Below are positions 1 through 6,654 of a stretch of DNA of 11,298 nucleotides, piece by piece; positions within the stretch are counted from its first letter, which is position 1, and each line of letters begins with the position of its first letter. This DNA is from an uncultured Campylobacter sp. (GTDB lineage: Bacteria; Campylobacterota; Campylobacteria; Campylobacterales; Campylobacteraceae), in the NCBI RefSeq assembly GCF_938045535.1, contig NZ_CALIMQ010000154.1:1-11298 (forward strand), read 5' to 3'. A program made the position numbers and the translations under genes. The notes below the pieces were generated by a model that saw only the letters and a program-made list of their open reading frames with translations, did not search any database and was not told the origin of the DNA.

Positions 1-743
1 TTTACGACGATCGCTGCGGGGATGAGCGCGTTATTCATAATCGCAAGCACGCCGCTATCGACCTCGCACGCGCCTTTGTTCCACAAAAAATACCCTAAAG
101 CGCTAGCTACAGTACCCAGATACACGATCACCGCGCCTTGCGAGAAGCTGGGATTAAATTTAGAAAAATCCCCGAGCACGATCGCGGCAATCGCCGTAAC
201 CGCGGTAGCCCCCATGAAAAAGTAGCCGAAAAGCTCCTTCTGCTCGCTAAAACCGTGGCGCTCCAGCATAAATTTATACGCGCTCTGTCCGAGTCCGAAG
301 CATAAATTTGCGCCTTGCACGAGCAAGAAGCCCGTCAAAAACTCGGAATTTATCGCGCCGAATTTTATCACCAAAGCCCCAAGCACCGCGACTGCTACGC
401 TAAAAAGATATAGCGCGCGAAATCTAAGCTTAAGCGCATCGTAAAGCAACGTCACGTAAAACGGAGTAAATATCGTAAAAAGCGCCACTTCATAGACCTT
501 CAAATACGCAAAGCTGCGGTAGTAGAAGATATACATCACGCCGATCTGCACGGCGCCCACGGCGCAAATTTTAAGCGCTAAAGTGGGATTTACACCGCGA
601 AATTTCATAAACGGCAAAAAACAAATTAGCGCCAATGATACGCGCGAAAACGCCAAATACGCGCTGTCTATGCCGCGCAAAAACTCGCCTATCAGAGAGA
701 AGCTAAAAGCCCAAATACAAGTAACCAAAATCAGTTTTTTCAA
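1..743 (-). CDS. EamA/DMT-family inner-membrane transporter, 3' end cut by window edge
   Basis: Reading the minus strand from a TTG at 743 gives 247 residues with no stop before the left edge. The protein starts MKKLILVTCIWAFSFSLIGE and is almost wholly hydrophobic, with repeated membrane segments and the early tryptophan-rich helix typical of the first EamA repeat. A second repeat follows from about residue 135 (a GANLCFGLGQSAYKF stretch) and the GTVASALGYFLWNKGA segment near residue 215 is a strong family signature. Full-length members have about 290-300 residues and ten helices, so roughly 45 residues are missing here. TTG is chosen because an in-frame TAG lies four codons upstream and the next ATG is some 45 residues in; a weak AGGCGG lies just upstream. 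The family exports or exchanges small metabolites such as amino acids; the substrate cannot be read from the sequence. It is transcribed divergently from glmU. Confidence 0.85.
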   Translation of the reverse strand, partial: MKKLILVTCIWAFSFSLIGEFLRGIDSAYLAFSRVSLALICFLPFMKFRGVNPTLALKICAVGAVQIGVMYIFYYRSFAYLKVYEVALFTIFTPFYVTLLYDALKLRFRALYLFSVAVAVLGALVIKFGAINSEFLTGFLLVQGANLCFGLGQSAYKFMLERHGFSEQKELFGYFFMGATAVTAIAAIVLGDFSKFNPSFSQGAVIVYLGTVASALGYFLWNKGACEVDSGVLAIMNNALIPAAIVV

Positions 744-777
744 AACGTCCGCCTAAGCTTTAAAATTTAGGTGGAAT

Positions 778-783
778 TTTATA
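778..783 (-). promoter_or_regulatory. Candidate -10 box for the minus-strand EamA transporter
   Basis: On the minus strand TATAAA is found at 783-778, about 35 bases ahead of the TTG start at 743, a normal distance for a short leader. It sits inside the perfect 14-base palindrome AATTTTATAAAATT (775-788). No clear -35 box is visible, which is usual for Campylobacter sigma-70 promoters. This is inferred from position and composition only. Confidence 0.35.
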
Positions 784-855
784 AAATTTTAGTTGAATTT
801 GGGATTTAAATTTCGCCCGCGCGGCATAAATTTAGGTTTTTATTTATTTTAAATG

Positions 856-864
856 TGTTAAAAT
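856..864 (+). promoter_or_regulatory. Candidate extended -10 promoter of the glmU cluster
   Basis: TGTTAAAAT at 856-864 matches the extended -10 pattern TGnTATAAT with one change. It is preceded by a T-rich stretch at about 836-850, which replaces a -35 box in Campylobacter sigma-70 promoters. Transcription would start near 871, leaving a leader of about 24 bases before the glmU ATG. The Shine-Dalgarno sequence AAGGG is at 885-889. Confidence 0.5.
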
Positions 865-894
865 TATCCAATTTTTGAAAATTTAAGGGTAAAA

Positions 895-2196
895 ATGAAC
901 GACGTTTCGGTTATAGTTCTTGCCGCAGGGCTGGGCACTCGGATGAAGTCGCAAAAAGCTAAAGTTCTTTTCGAGCTTTGCGGCGAGCCGATGATAATCC
1001 ACATCCTAAAGAAAGCTTACGAAATTTCAAACGACGTGAGCGTGATTTTACACTACCAATTCGACGAGGTCAAAAGCGCAGTTTTGGCGCACTTTCCGAA
1101 TGCTAAAATTTATAAACAAGACCACGAGCGCTTTCCAGGCACTGCGGGCGGGCTAAAAGAGGTCGAAATCCGCGGAGCCAAAACGCTCATAATCTGCGGC
1201 GATATGCCTTTGGTAAAAAGCGCCGAGCTTCGCAAACTCTGCGAGGGGAACGCGGAAGTAAATTTAAGCGTTTTTAGCGCGCGCAATCCATTCGGGTACG
1301 GCCGCGTAATCACCCGCGGCGGCGAAATTTTAAAGATCGTCGAGCAAAAGGACGCAAGCGAGGAAGAAAAGGCGGTAAAAGACGCAAACGCCGGCTGCTA
1401 CTGCTTTAAAAGCGAGGTATTGAAACAAATTCTGCCGCAGATCAAACCAGATAACGCGCAAAAAGAGTACTACCTCACTGATGCGATCAAAATCGCCAAA
1501 GATATGGGCTTAAAATGCGCCGCTGTGTGGGTGGATGAGCAAAGCTTCATGGGGATAAACGATAAATTTGCCCTTAGCATCGCCGAAAATTTAATGCAAA
1601 ACGAGATCAAAGAAAATTTGATGAAGCAAGGCGTTTTGATGCGCCTACCGCAAAGCATCTACATCGACAGTAGAGCGAAATTTATCGGCGAGTGCGAGCT
1701 GCAAGAAAACGTAAGTATCATCGGTCCTTGCGTGATCGAAAGCTCGCTCATCAAAAGCGGCTGCGTCATCGAAGATAGCATCGTAAAAAATTCCGACATC
1801 GGTCCGATGGCGCATCTGCGCCCAAAATGCGAGGTTGCTGACACTCATATCGGAAATTTCGTCGAGCTTAAAAACGCAAAAGTAAACAAGATCAAGGCGG
1901 GCCATTTAAGCTATCTTGGGGATTGCGAGATCGATGAGGGCAGCAATATCGGCTGCGGCACGATTACGTGCAACTACGACGGCAAGAAAAAATACAAAAC
2001 GATAATCGGCAAAAACGTCTTCATCGGCTCGGACACGCAGCTTGTAGCGCCCGTGCGGATAGCCGACGACGTCATAATCGCTGCGGGCACGACGGTTACG
2101 AACGACGTTCCGAGCGGCGCGCTGGCGATCAGCCGAACGAAACAAACTAACAAAGATGGGTTTTTCCATAAATTTTTTAGGAGCGAAGATGAGTAA
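895..2196 (+). CDS. glmU: Bifunctional GlmU: GlcNAc-1-phosphate uridyltransferase / GlcN-1-phosphate acetyltransferase
   Basis: Makes UDP-GlcNAc in the cytoplasm by acetylating glucosamine-1-phosphate with acetyl-CoA and then transferring UMP from UTP; the product feeds peptidoglycan and lipid A synthesis. The N-terminal pyrophosphorylase domain shows LAAGLGTRM at residues 9-17, Lys23 of the KVL motif, the metal-binding Asp103 in CGDMPL, and Asn222 in GIND. From about residue 240 a left-handed beta helix of hexapeptide repeats follows, with the acetyltransferase signature AGHLSYLGD (catalytic His337, equivalent to E. coli His363), then CGTITCNYDG and GSDTQLVAPV. Its 433 residues are slightly shorter than E. 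coli GlmU (456), with both active sites intact. The ATG has AAGGG six to ten bases upstream. It is the first plus-strand gene and overlaps coaBC by 8 bases. Confidence 0.97.
   Translation: MNDVSVIVLAAGLGTRMKSQKAKVLFELCGEPMIIHILKKAYEISNDVSVILHYQFDEVKSAVLAHFPNAKIYKQDHERFPGTAGGLKEVEIRGAKTLIICGDMPLVKSAELRKLCEGNAEVNLSVFSARNPFGYGRVITRGGEILKIVEQKDASEEEKAVKDANAGCYCFKSEVLKQILPQIKPDNAQKEYYLTDAIKIAKDMGLKCAAVWVDEQSFMGINDKFALSIAENLMQNEIKENLMKQGVLMRLPQSIYIDSRAKFIGECELQENVSIIGPCVIESSLIKSGCVIEDSIVKNSDIGPMAHLRPKCEVADTHIGNFVELKNAKVNKIKAGHLSYLGDCEIDEGSNIGCGTITCNYDGKKKYKTIIGKNVFIGSDTQLVAPVRIADDVIIAAGTTVTNDVPSGALAISRTKQTNKDGFFHKFFRSEDE
2179..2183 (+). promoter_or_regulatory. Ribosome binding site that sets the coaBC start
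   Basis: AGGAG lies five bases ahead of the ATG at 2189, inside the last codons of glmU. It decides between that ATG and the earlier in-frame ATG at 2156, which has no comparable site. Confidence 0.7.
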
Positions 2197-3370
2197 AAAA
2201 AAGGTTTTACTGGCGGTTTGCGGGAGTATCAGTTTTTACAAAGCGTTTGAAATTTTATCCGCTCTGAAAAAGTCGAATTTCGACGTCTATGTCGCGCTTA
2301 GCGACGGCGTGCAGGAGTTTGTCAGCTACAAGGCATTCGAGGCGCTGTGCGATCACCCGGTGCTTTGCAAAGCCAACGAAAACTGGCAAGCGGGCATCAA
2401 CCACATCGCTTATTCTAAGGTGGATTTGGTTTTGATAGCGCCCGCGACGGCAAATACTATAAACAAGCTCGCGTGGGGCGTCTGCGACAACGTATTTTTA
2501 GAGGTGCTAAACGCGGCTTTCGCCCACGCCAAGGTGGTTATCGCGCCCGCTGCAAACCCCGCGCTGCTTGAAAACAACATCACGAAAAACTGCATCGATA
2601 TGCTAAAAGCAAGCGTCAATGCGTATTTTGTGGATCCGATAGAAAAAACCCTAGCTTGCGGCGACACTGGCAAGGGCGGGCTAGCGAGCACCGAGGCGAT
2701 CATGCAGACGCTAAAGCGCGCGCTTTACAACGATAAATTTTGGGAGGATAAGACCGCCATTATCACCGGAGGCGCGACGATCGAAAAGATCGACAGCGTG
2801 CGCGGTATTACGAATTTTTCCAGCGGCAAAACCTCCAAAGCGATTGCCGACGCGCTGTTTTACCTAGGCGCGGACGTGACGCTGATCTCTAGCAACGAAT
2901 ATGAAAATTTACCGTATAAGCTCGTTAAATTTGAAAGTACTATCGGGCTAAAATCGGCGCTTGACAGCACAAAATTCCCCGACGGTGCGTATTTGATAAT
3001 GGCTGCCGCGGTAAGCGATTACTCGCCGAAGGTGCGTTACAAAGACAAGGTGAAAAAAGCCGAGATCGGCGAAATTTGGAATTTACGCCTGGGCGAAAAC
3101 GAGGATATCTTAAGCTCCGTGCGCGGAAATATCAAAAAAGTGGGCTTTAAACTCGAAACCGACCGCGAAAACGCCGTCGGCGAGGCCAAACGCATGCTCA
3201 ATGAAAAGCATCTCGACGCCGTCTGCCTAAACGTGCTGGACGACATCATCAAGCTCGGCGGCGACGTCCTTAAGGTCACTTTTATCACGAAAAACGATCA
3301 GGTCGTAATCGACACCGCGCCGAAGGACGAAGTCGCCCTAAAAATCGCGGCTGAGCTGAAAAAAATCTGA
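2189..3370 (+). CDS. coaBC: Bifunctional CoaBC: phosphopantothenoylcysteine synthetase/decarboxylase
   Basis: Catalyses two steps of CoA synthesis: joining 4'-phosphopantothenate to cysteine using CTP (CoaB) and decarboxylating the product with FMN (CoaC). The N-terminal flavoprotein domain has VCGSISFYKA, the catalytic His72 in GINHI, LIAPATANT, and the reactive Cys157 in ACGDTGKG. The CoaB domain starts near residue 185 with TGGATIEKIDSVR (193-205), Asn209 before SSGK, and AAAVSDY (272-278). The substrate-contact motif usually written PxMNxxMW reads PAANPALL at 120-127: the Asn is kept but both Met are lost. The start at 2189 is preferred to an upstream in-frame ATG at 2156 because AGGAG lies immediately upstream (2179-2183) and the VLLAVCGSIS strand begins five residues later, as in the family; the protein is then 393 residues. 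It overlaps glmU by 8 bases, suggesting coupled translation. Confidence 0.95.
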   Translation: MSKKKVLLAVCGSISFYKAFEILSALKKSNFDVYVALSDGVQEFVSYKAFEALCDHPVLCKANENWQAGINHIAYSKVDLVLIAPATANTINKLAWGVCDNVFLEVLNAAFAHAKVVIAPAANPALLENNITKNCIDMLKASVNAYFVDPIEKTLACGDTGKGGLASTEAIMQTLKRALYNDKFWEDKTAIITGGATIEKIDSVRGITNFSSGKTSKAIADALFYLGADVTLISSNEYENLPYKLVKFESTIGLKSALDSTKFPDGAYLIMAAAVSDYSPKVRYKDKVKKAEIGEIWNLRLGENEDILSSVRGNIKKVGFKLETDRENAVGEAKRMLNEKHLDAVCLNVLDDIIKLGGDVLKVTFITKNDQVVIDTAPKDEVALKIAAELKKI

Positions 3371-3373
3371 TCC

Positions 3374-4051
3374 GTGAATAGCCTAAATCATCTCGCTCTT
3401 GTGATGGACGGCAACGGGCGCTGGGCGAAAAAGCGCGGTCTGCTGCGTACCGGCGGGCACGAAGCGGGCGCGGAGGTCGTAGAGCAGATCTGCGAGTTTT
3501 GCATCGACGAAGGCATCGCAAACCTCACGCTCTACGCCTTTAGCACCGAAAATTGGAAACGCCCGAAAAGCGAAGTGGAATTTTTGATGAAGTTGCTTCA
3601 AAAATTCCTAATTTCGCGCCGCGAAAAATTTATCCAAAACGGGATAAAATTCTATCCGATCGGCGACATATCGGCTTTTGAGGGCGATCTGCGAAGCGAG
3701 ATCAAATATCTTTCAAATTTAACTCAAAACGGGCGGGCGCTAAATTTTAACCTAGCGATCAACTACGGCTCGCGCGACGAGATCACCAGGGCATGCGAGA
3801 GGCTACTTGCAAGCGGCGAGCGACTAAGCGAAGCGGGCATCGGCGCGCATCTGGATACCGCGCACAGCGGCGACGTGGATCTACTGGTGCGCACGGGCGG
3901 CGAGCAGCGGCTGTCAAATTTCTTACTCTGGCAGGCAAGCTACGCCGAGCTTGCGTTTACGCCGACGCTGTGGCCGGATTTCACGCGCGAGGAGCTTGCA
4001 CGCATAGTGGATGATTTCCGCCGTAAACAGCGCCGCTTTGGCGGTCTTTAA
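3374..4051 (+). CDS. uppS: Undecaprenyl diphosphate synthase (cis-prenyltransferase)
   Basis: Adds eight isopentenyl units in cis to farnesyl diphosphate to form the C55 carrier lipid precursor for peptidoglycan, LOS and glycan assembly; acts at the cytoplasmic membrane surface. The 225 residues show all the family marks: HLALVMDGNGRWAKKRG at 6-22 with the catalytic Asp12 (E. coli Asp26), GHEAGA, LTLYAFSTENWKRP, and the C-terminal RTGGEQRLSNFLLWQ with Arg173, Arg179 and Ser181 for pyrophosphate binding, followed by FTPTLWPDF. The start is GTG, three bases beyond the coaBC TGA, and has no clear Shine-Dalgarno sequence, so it probably depends on ribosomes finishing coaBC. The length is close to the usual 230-250, and starting later would remove the active-site motif. 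Confidence 0.96.
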   Translation: MNSLNHLALVMDGNGRWAKKRGLLRTGGHEAGAEVVEQICEFCIDEGIANLTLYAFSTENWKRPKSEVEFLMKLLQKFLISRREKFIQNGIKFYPIGDISAFEGDLRSEIKYLSNLTQNGRALNFNLAINYGSRDEITRACERLLASGERLSEAGIGAHLDTAHSGDVDLLVRTGGEQRLSNFLLWQASYAELAFTPTLWPDFTREELARIVDDFRRKQRRFGGL

Positions 4052-4060
4052 ACTACGGCG

Positions 4061-4084
4061 CAGTCGCTTTAACAGTCGCTTTAA
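4061..4084. repeat. Exact tandem repeat, 2 x 12 bases
   Basis: CAGTCGCTTTAA occurs at 4061-4072 and again at 4073-4084 with no mismatch, ten bases after the uppS stop codon. It looks like a simple duplication. Confidence 0.85.
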
Positions 4085-4120
4085 ATTTTAAAATTTTATT
4101 TTGCAAGAACCGCATACAAC

Positions 4121-4146
4121 GCGGTAAATTTTAAAATTTAATCCGC
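4121..4146. repeat. Near-perfect palindrome, GC-capped AT core
   Basis: GCGGTAAATTTT (4121-4132) is followed directly by its inverted copy AAAATTTAATCCGC (4133-4146), which differs only by two extra bases (AT) before the CCGC cap. As RNA it would fold into a hairpin with almost no loop. Confidence 0.75.
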
Positions 4147-4164
4147 TGGCGCTCGCGACACTTT

Positions 4165-4272
4165 GAAATTTTAAAATTTTAGGATTTTAATTTACGGCGC
4201 CATAAAATTTAAAATTTTAATACGTAGGCGCGCGGCGCCGTGAAATTTCAAAATTTTAGAATTTTAAATTTC
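4165..4272. repeat. Large imperfect inverted repeat with ~37-base arms
   Basis: The left arm (4165-4201) ends in ACGGCGCC and the right arm (4234-4272) starts with GGCGCCGT, its exact reverse complement. Outside these caps both arms continue as alternating AAATTT/TTTAAA runs that align as inverted copies with a few one-base gaps. About 32 bases lie between the arms, including a CGTAGGCGCGC stretch. A mobile-element or insertion-sequence remnant cannot be shown: no transposase and no target duplication were found. Confidence 0.65.
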
Positions 4273-4314
4273 GCCCTTTTAAATTTAAAGCTCTAGCGCG
4301 AGCCGTGTTGCGCG

Positions 4315-4333
4315 CCGCGGTAAATTTACGCGG
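4315..4333. repeat. Short GC-capped palindrome
   Basis: CCGCGGTAAATTTACGCGG contains the perfect palindrome GTAAATTTAC (4320-4329) flanked by CCGC and GCGG, with a single bulged G at 4319. It has the same design as the palindrome at 4121-4146. Confidence 0.7.
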
Positions 4334-4383
4334 CAGAATTTTAAAAATCACCGCCGTTCGCGCAAAGACCGACAAGGAAGGCT

Positions 4384-4809
4384 ATGAGCTACTATATACA
4401 GTGTGATTGCGGCAAAAAACTTACCAAAAAGCCGATGAAAACTCTAAGATGCCCAAGATGCAGCAGCGTGTATAAAAAACCCAAGAAATTTATACTCGCG
4501 GTCTACATTTGCCTGCTTGTGTTTTTTATGCTAGCGTTTGCCCTCATCCCCGATAAAATGGGGATTTTGGCATCCGCAGGCAGCGGGATAGGCGCATATA
4601 TTATGTTTTTATGGATCGTAGATACTTTAAACTTCGATCTTTTGGACGCCGTGATACTAGTAGCGGGATTTTTGATTTTCGGCGGATTATATGGGGCATG
4701 GGGCGAGCCGCTAATCGCGGGGCTCATAGCCATTTTATTTTGCGTAGGCGCGGCGGCGATTTTCGTAAAATTTTTCCCTTACGAGAGGCAAAAAATCAAT
4801 GAAAACTAA
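4384..4809 (+). CDS. Small membrane protein with N-terminal zinc ribbon, function unknown
   Basis: I do not recognise a named family. The 141 residues begin with a short cytoplasmic-looking zinc ribbon: Cys7 and Cys9 (CDCG) and Cys23 and Cys26 (CPRC) would hold one metal ion, surrounded by many lysines. Four hydrophobic segments follow at about 36-55, 60-79, 87-105 and 109-128, so the ribbon is fused to a compact four-helix membrane domain. The lysine-rich stretch before the first helix (KKPKK) predicts that the ribbon stays in the cytoplasm. The ATG is well supported by AAGGAAG at 4374-4380. It lies between uppS and the prepilin peptidase gene, with 332 bases before and 65 after. The open frame, the good ribosome site and the clean domain layout all argue that it is real; zinc binding and topology are inferred. 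Confidence 0.85.
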   Translation: MSYYIQCDCGKKLTKKPMKTLRCPRCSSVYKKPKKFILAVYICLLVFFMLAFALIPDKMGILASAGSGIGAYIMFLWIVDTLNFDLLDAVILVAGFLIFGGLYGAWGEPLIAGLIAILFCVGAAAIFVKFFPYERQKINEN

Positions 4810-4874
4810 GAAATTTCTCGCTACCATAAAGCGTTTGATTAAATTTTAAAAAGTTAAAGCTCCAAAGGAAAAAG

Positions 4875-5630
4875 ATGGATTTAAATATCGTTTACGGCGT
4901 GATTTTTGCGGTATTCGGCACCTGCGTAGGCTCGTTTTGCAACGTCCTGATCTACCGCTTGCCGCGCGGACAGAGCGTAAATTTCCCCGCTTCGCACTGC
5001 CCCAAATGCTCTCATGCTTTAAAATTTTACCACAACATTCCGCTGCTTTCGTGGCTCTTTTTGGGCGGCAAATGCGCCTTTTGCAAAACCAAAATTTCGA
5101 TCCGCTACCCGATCGTCGAGCTTTTAGGCGGCGCGCTTGCGCTTGCGGCGTATTTCGGCGAGCCCGATCTTGCAAAAGCCGCGGTGCTCGGGCTTTGCTT
5201 TATCTTACTTATGGCGCTTTCGGCTATCGATTTTGAGTATAAAGCCGTGCCCGAGAGCCTTCTTTACGTAGTTACGGCGCTATCTCTTGCTTACACGCTT
5301 ATGTATGATTTTGATCTCGGCGGCGTGGGCGCGGCGGCGGGATACGCGGCGATATTTTTCGTGCTGCGTCTCATCGTCACCTTCGTGCTAAAGCGCGAAG
5401 CGATGGGAAGCGCGGATATTTTTATCGCGGGCGTTATGGGGGCGATTTTGGGCTGGAAGCTGGGCGGCATCTCGATCTATATCGGCGCGATTTTGACGCT
5501 GCCTGCGTATCTCATCGCGCACAAAAGGGGCTATGAGCTTCCGTTCGTGCCGTTTTTATCGATGGGGCTGCTTCTTACTTTTATTTTTAGAGATCAAATT
5601 TTAAGGCTTCTGGACGTCATTTATGGATAG
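4875..5630 (+). CDS. Prepilin peptidase (A24 aspartic protease family), type IV prepilin/pseudopilin processing
   Basis: An inner-membrane aspartic protease that cuts the leader of type IV prepilins or type II-like pseudopilins; many members also N-methylate the new end. The N-terminal domain shows the GSFCNVLIYRLPRG motif at 19-32 and two zinc-type pairs, Cys42/Cys45 and Cys67/Cys70, as in PilD, then PIVELLGG. The first catalytic aspartate is Asp119 in SAIDFEYKAVPE; the second is Asp181 in MGSADIF, where most relatives have GxGD, so the glycine before the Asp is Ala here. About seven further hydrophobic segments complete the usual A24 fold, and 251 residues is normal. AAAGGA (4864-4869) precedes the ATG. 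It overlaps the next gene by 8 bases. No pilin gene is nearby; in Campylobacter such an enzyme is expected to serve the competence pseudopilus, which is inference. Confidence 0.93.
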   Translation: MDLNIVYGVIFAVFGTCVGSFCNVLIYRLPRGQSVNFPASHCPKCSHALKFYHNIPLLSWLFLGGKCAFCKTKISIRYPIVELLGGALALAAYFGEPDLAKAAVLGLCFILLMALSAIDFEYKAVPESLLYVVTALSLAYTLMYDFDLGGVGAAAGYAAIFFVLRLIVTFVLKREAMGSADIFIAGVMGAILGWKLGGISIYIGAILTLPAYLIAHKRGYELPFVPFLSMGLLLTFIFRDQILRLLDVIYG

Positions 5631-6654
5631 GGTGCAGCGCTATTTATTTAGCAACTTCGTTAGCTCGTTCGCGTCGCTTTTCAGCACGCTTTTTATCATA
5701 ATGTCGATCGTATTTTTCCTTCAGATCGCGCGCATTACGTCGTTTATCGAGATAAATTTTTCAGAGCTAGTCAAGCTCTATCTTTTCATGCTGCCGCGCA
5801 TACTCATATTTACGGTGCCGATCGCGTTTTTCGTAGCGCTTAGCATCTCCCTTTTTAGGCTATCTAAAGAGAACGAAACTATCGTCATATTTACCATCGG
5901 CTACGCCACGCGCAAGATCGCGCTATTTTTCGGCATAAGCGCCACGCTGTGCTCCTTGGCGCTGCTTTTCGTCTCGCTTTTTATGATGCCGATAGCCGAA
6001 AATTTAAAGGACAATTTCATCGATTACAAAAAGATCAGCGCGACGCTAAATATCAAATCCAACGAATTCGGGCAGAAATTCTCCGACTGGCTCGTTTTTA
6101 TCGATTCGCAGGAAAACAACGGCACAAGCACCCTATATAAGGATCTGGTGCTGTATAATCCAGGTAGCTCGCAGGATCACGAGCGGATGATCGTAGCGCG
6201 TAGCGGCGAGTTTAAAAACGAAAACGCGAGCTTTTCGGCGATGCTGCACGACGGCAAAATTTATACGATGGGCAGCGATCAGTGGCACGTAAGCGAGTTT
6301 GAAAGCCTAACTCTGCGCACGCAAAGCGACCGCAATATCCGCGGCGGAGGCGGCGTGATCGGATACTGGAGCGAGATGAGCGGCAGCGAAAAGCGCAGGA
6401 AAGAATTTAGCATCTACACCCTCGTCTCGCTCTTTCCGCCGGCGAGCTTTTTGTTTGCGCTAAGCCTCGGCATCGTGACCTATCGCTACGAAAAGGGCTT
6501 TGTTTACGCGGGGATCTTCGGCGTGCTTTTTAGCTACTTCGCGCTGATAATGCTACTCTCCAAACATCCGAGCATCGCACTTCCAGTGACATTCGGCGTT
6601 ACGCTTATCGCATCGCTGCTTTACTACAGGATCAAAATTGCTCCGAGGTACTGA
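5623..6654 (+). CDS. LptF/LptG-family (YjgP/YjgQ) lipopolysaccharide export permease
   Basis: Likely one of the two inner-membrane halves of the LptB2FG transporter, which pulls lipid A-based glycolipid from the inner membrane and hands it to LptC/LptA. The 343 residues follow the family plan: three N-terminal helices (about 8-33, 50-76, 96-121), a periplasmic region of about 140 residues (roughly 122-265) rich in beta-type sequence, and three C-terminal helices (about 268-288, 294-313, 317-336). The opening RVQRYLFSNFVSSF, the LPRILIFTVPIAFFVALSISLFRLSKENE stretch and the SLGIVTYRYEKGFVYAG segment are characteristic. I cannot tell LptF from LptG, so no symbol is given. The ATG overlaps the peptidase stop codon, and no strong ribosome site precedes it, which suggests coupled translation. 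The end overlaps the putative TTG start of truA by 17 bases. Confidence 0.88.
   Translation: MDRVQRYLFSNFVSSFASLFSTLFIIMSIVFFLQIARITSFIEINFSELVKLYLFMLPRILIFTVPIAFFVALSISLFRLSKENETIVIFTIGYATRKIALFFGISATLCSLALLFVSLFMMPIAENLKDNFIDYKKISATLNIKSNEFGQKFSDWLVFIDSQENNGTSTLYKDLVLYNPGSSQDHERMIVARSGEFKNENASFSAMLHDGKIYTMGSDQWHVSEFESLTLRTQSDRNIRGGGGVIGYWSEMSGSEKRRKEFSIYTLVSLFPPASFLFALSLGIVTYRYEKGFVYAGIFGVLFSYFALIMLLSKHPSIALPVTFGVTLIASLLYYRIKIAPRY
6628..6631 (+). promoter_or_regulatory. Possible ribosome binding site for the TTG start of long truA
   Basis: AGGA ends six bases before the TTG at 6638, inside the last codons of the preceding permease gene. It is the main support for translation of the long TruA form; it is short and could be chance. 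Confidence 0.35.

Larger units (their letters stand above)
4052..4383. other. 332-base non-coding gap rich in AT palindromes with GC caps
   Basis: No convincing gene is visible on either strand. The gap opens with a 12-base tandem repeat (4061-4084) and then holds at least five copies of an AAATTTTAAAATTT-like word (near 4081, 4125, 4165, 4203 and 4242), separated by short GC-rich runs. Three of these units form inverted repeats, annotated separately. There is no hairpin followed by a clean T run, so a classical intrinsic terminator is not evident, although the AT hairpins could still slow or end transcription in either direction. The last bases carry the ribosome site (AAGGAAG, 4374-4380) of the next gene. 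I could not identify a confident promoter in it. Confidence 0.6.

Noticed and set aside
22..225. Plus-strand open frame of 67 codons at the left edge
   Set aside because: It lies opposite the EamA transporter, whose protein is clearly recognisable on the minus strand.
2156..2188. Upstream ATG giving coaBC eleven more residues
   Set aside because: No ribosome site, deeper overlap with glmU, and the extra residues are not part of the family fold.
3793..4014. Plus-strand 73-codon frame inside uppS and similar Arg-rich frames elsewhere
   Set aside because: Out-of-frame shadow of GC-rich coding sequence; the uppS frame carries the conserved motifs.
4031..4050. Hairpin CGCC-GCTTT-GGCG at the end of uppS as a terminator
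   Set aside because: The stem is only four pairs, lies within the coding sequence and has no T run after it.
4080..4290. Repeated AT-rich words that could be mistaken for a CRISPR array
   Set aside because: The units are short, variable and irregularly spaced, there are no constant repeats with unique spacers, and no cas gene is near.
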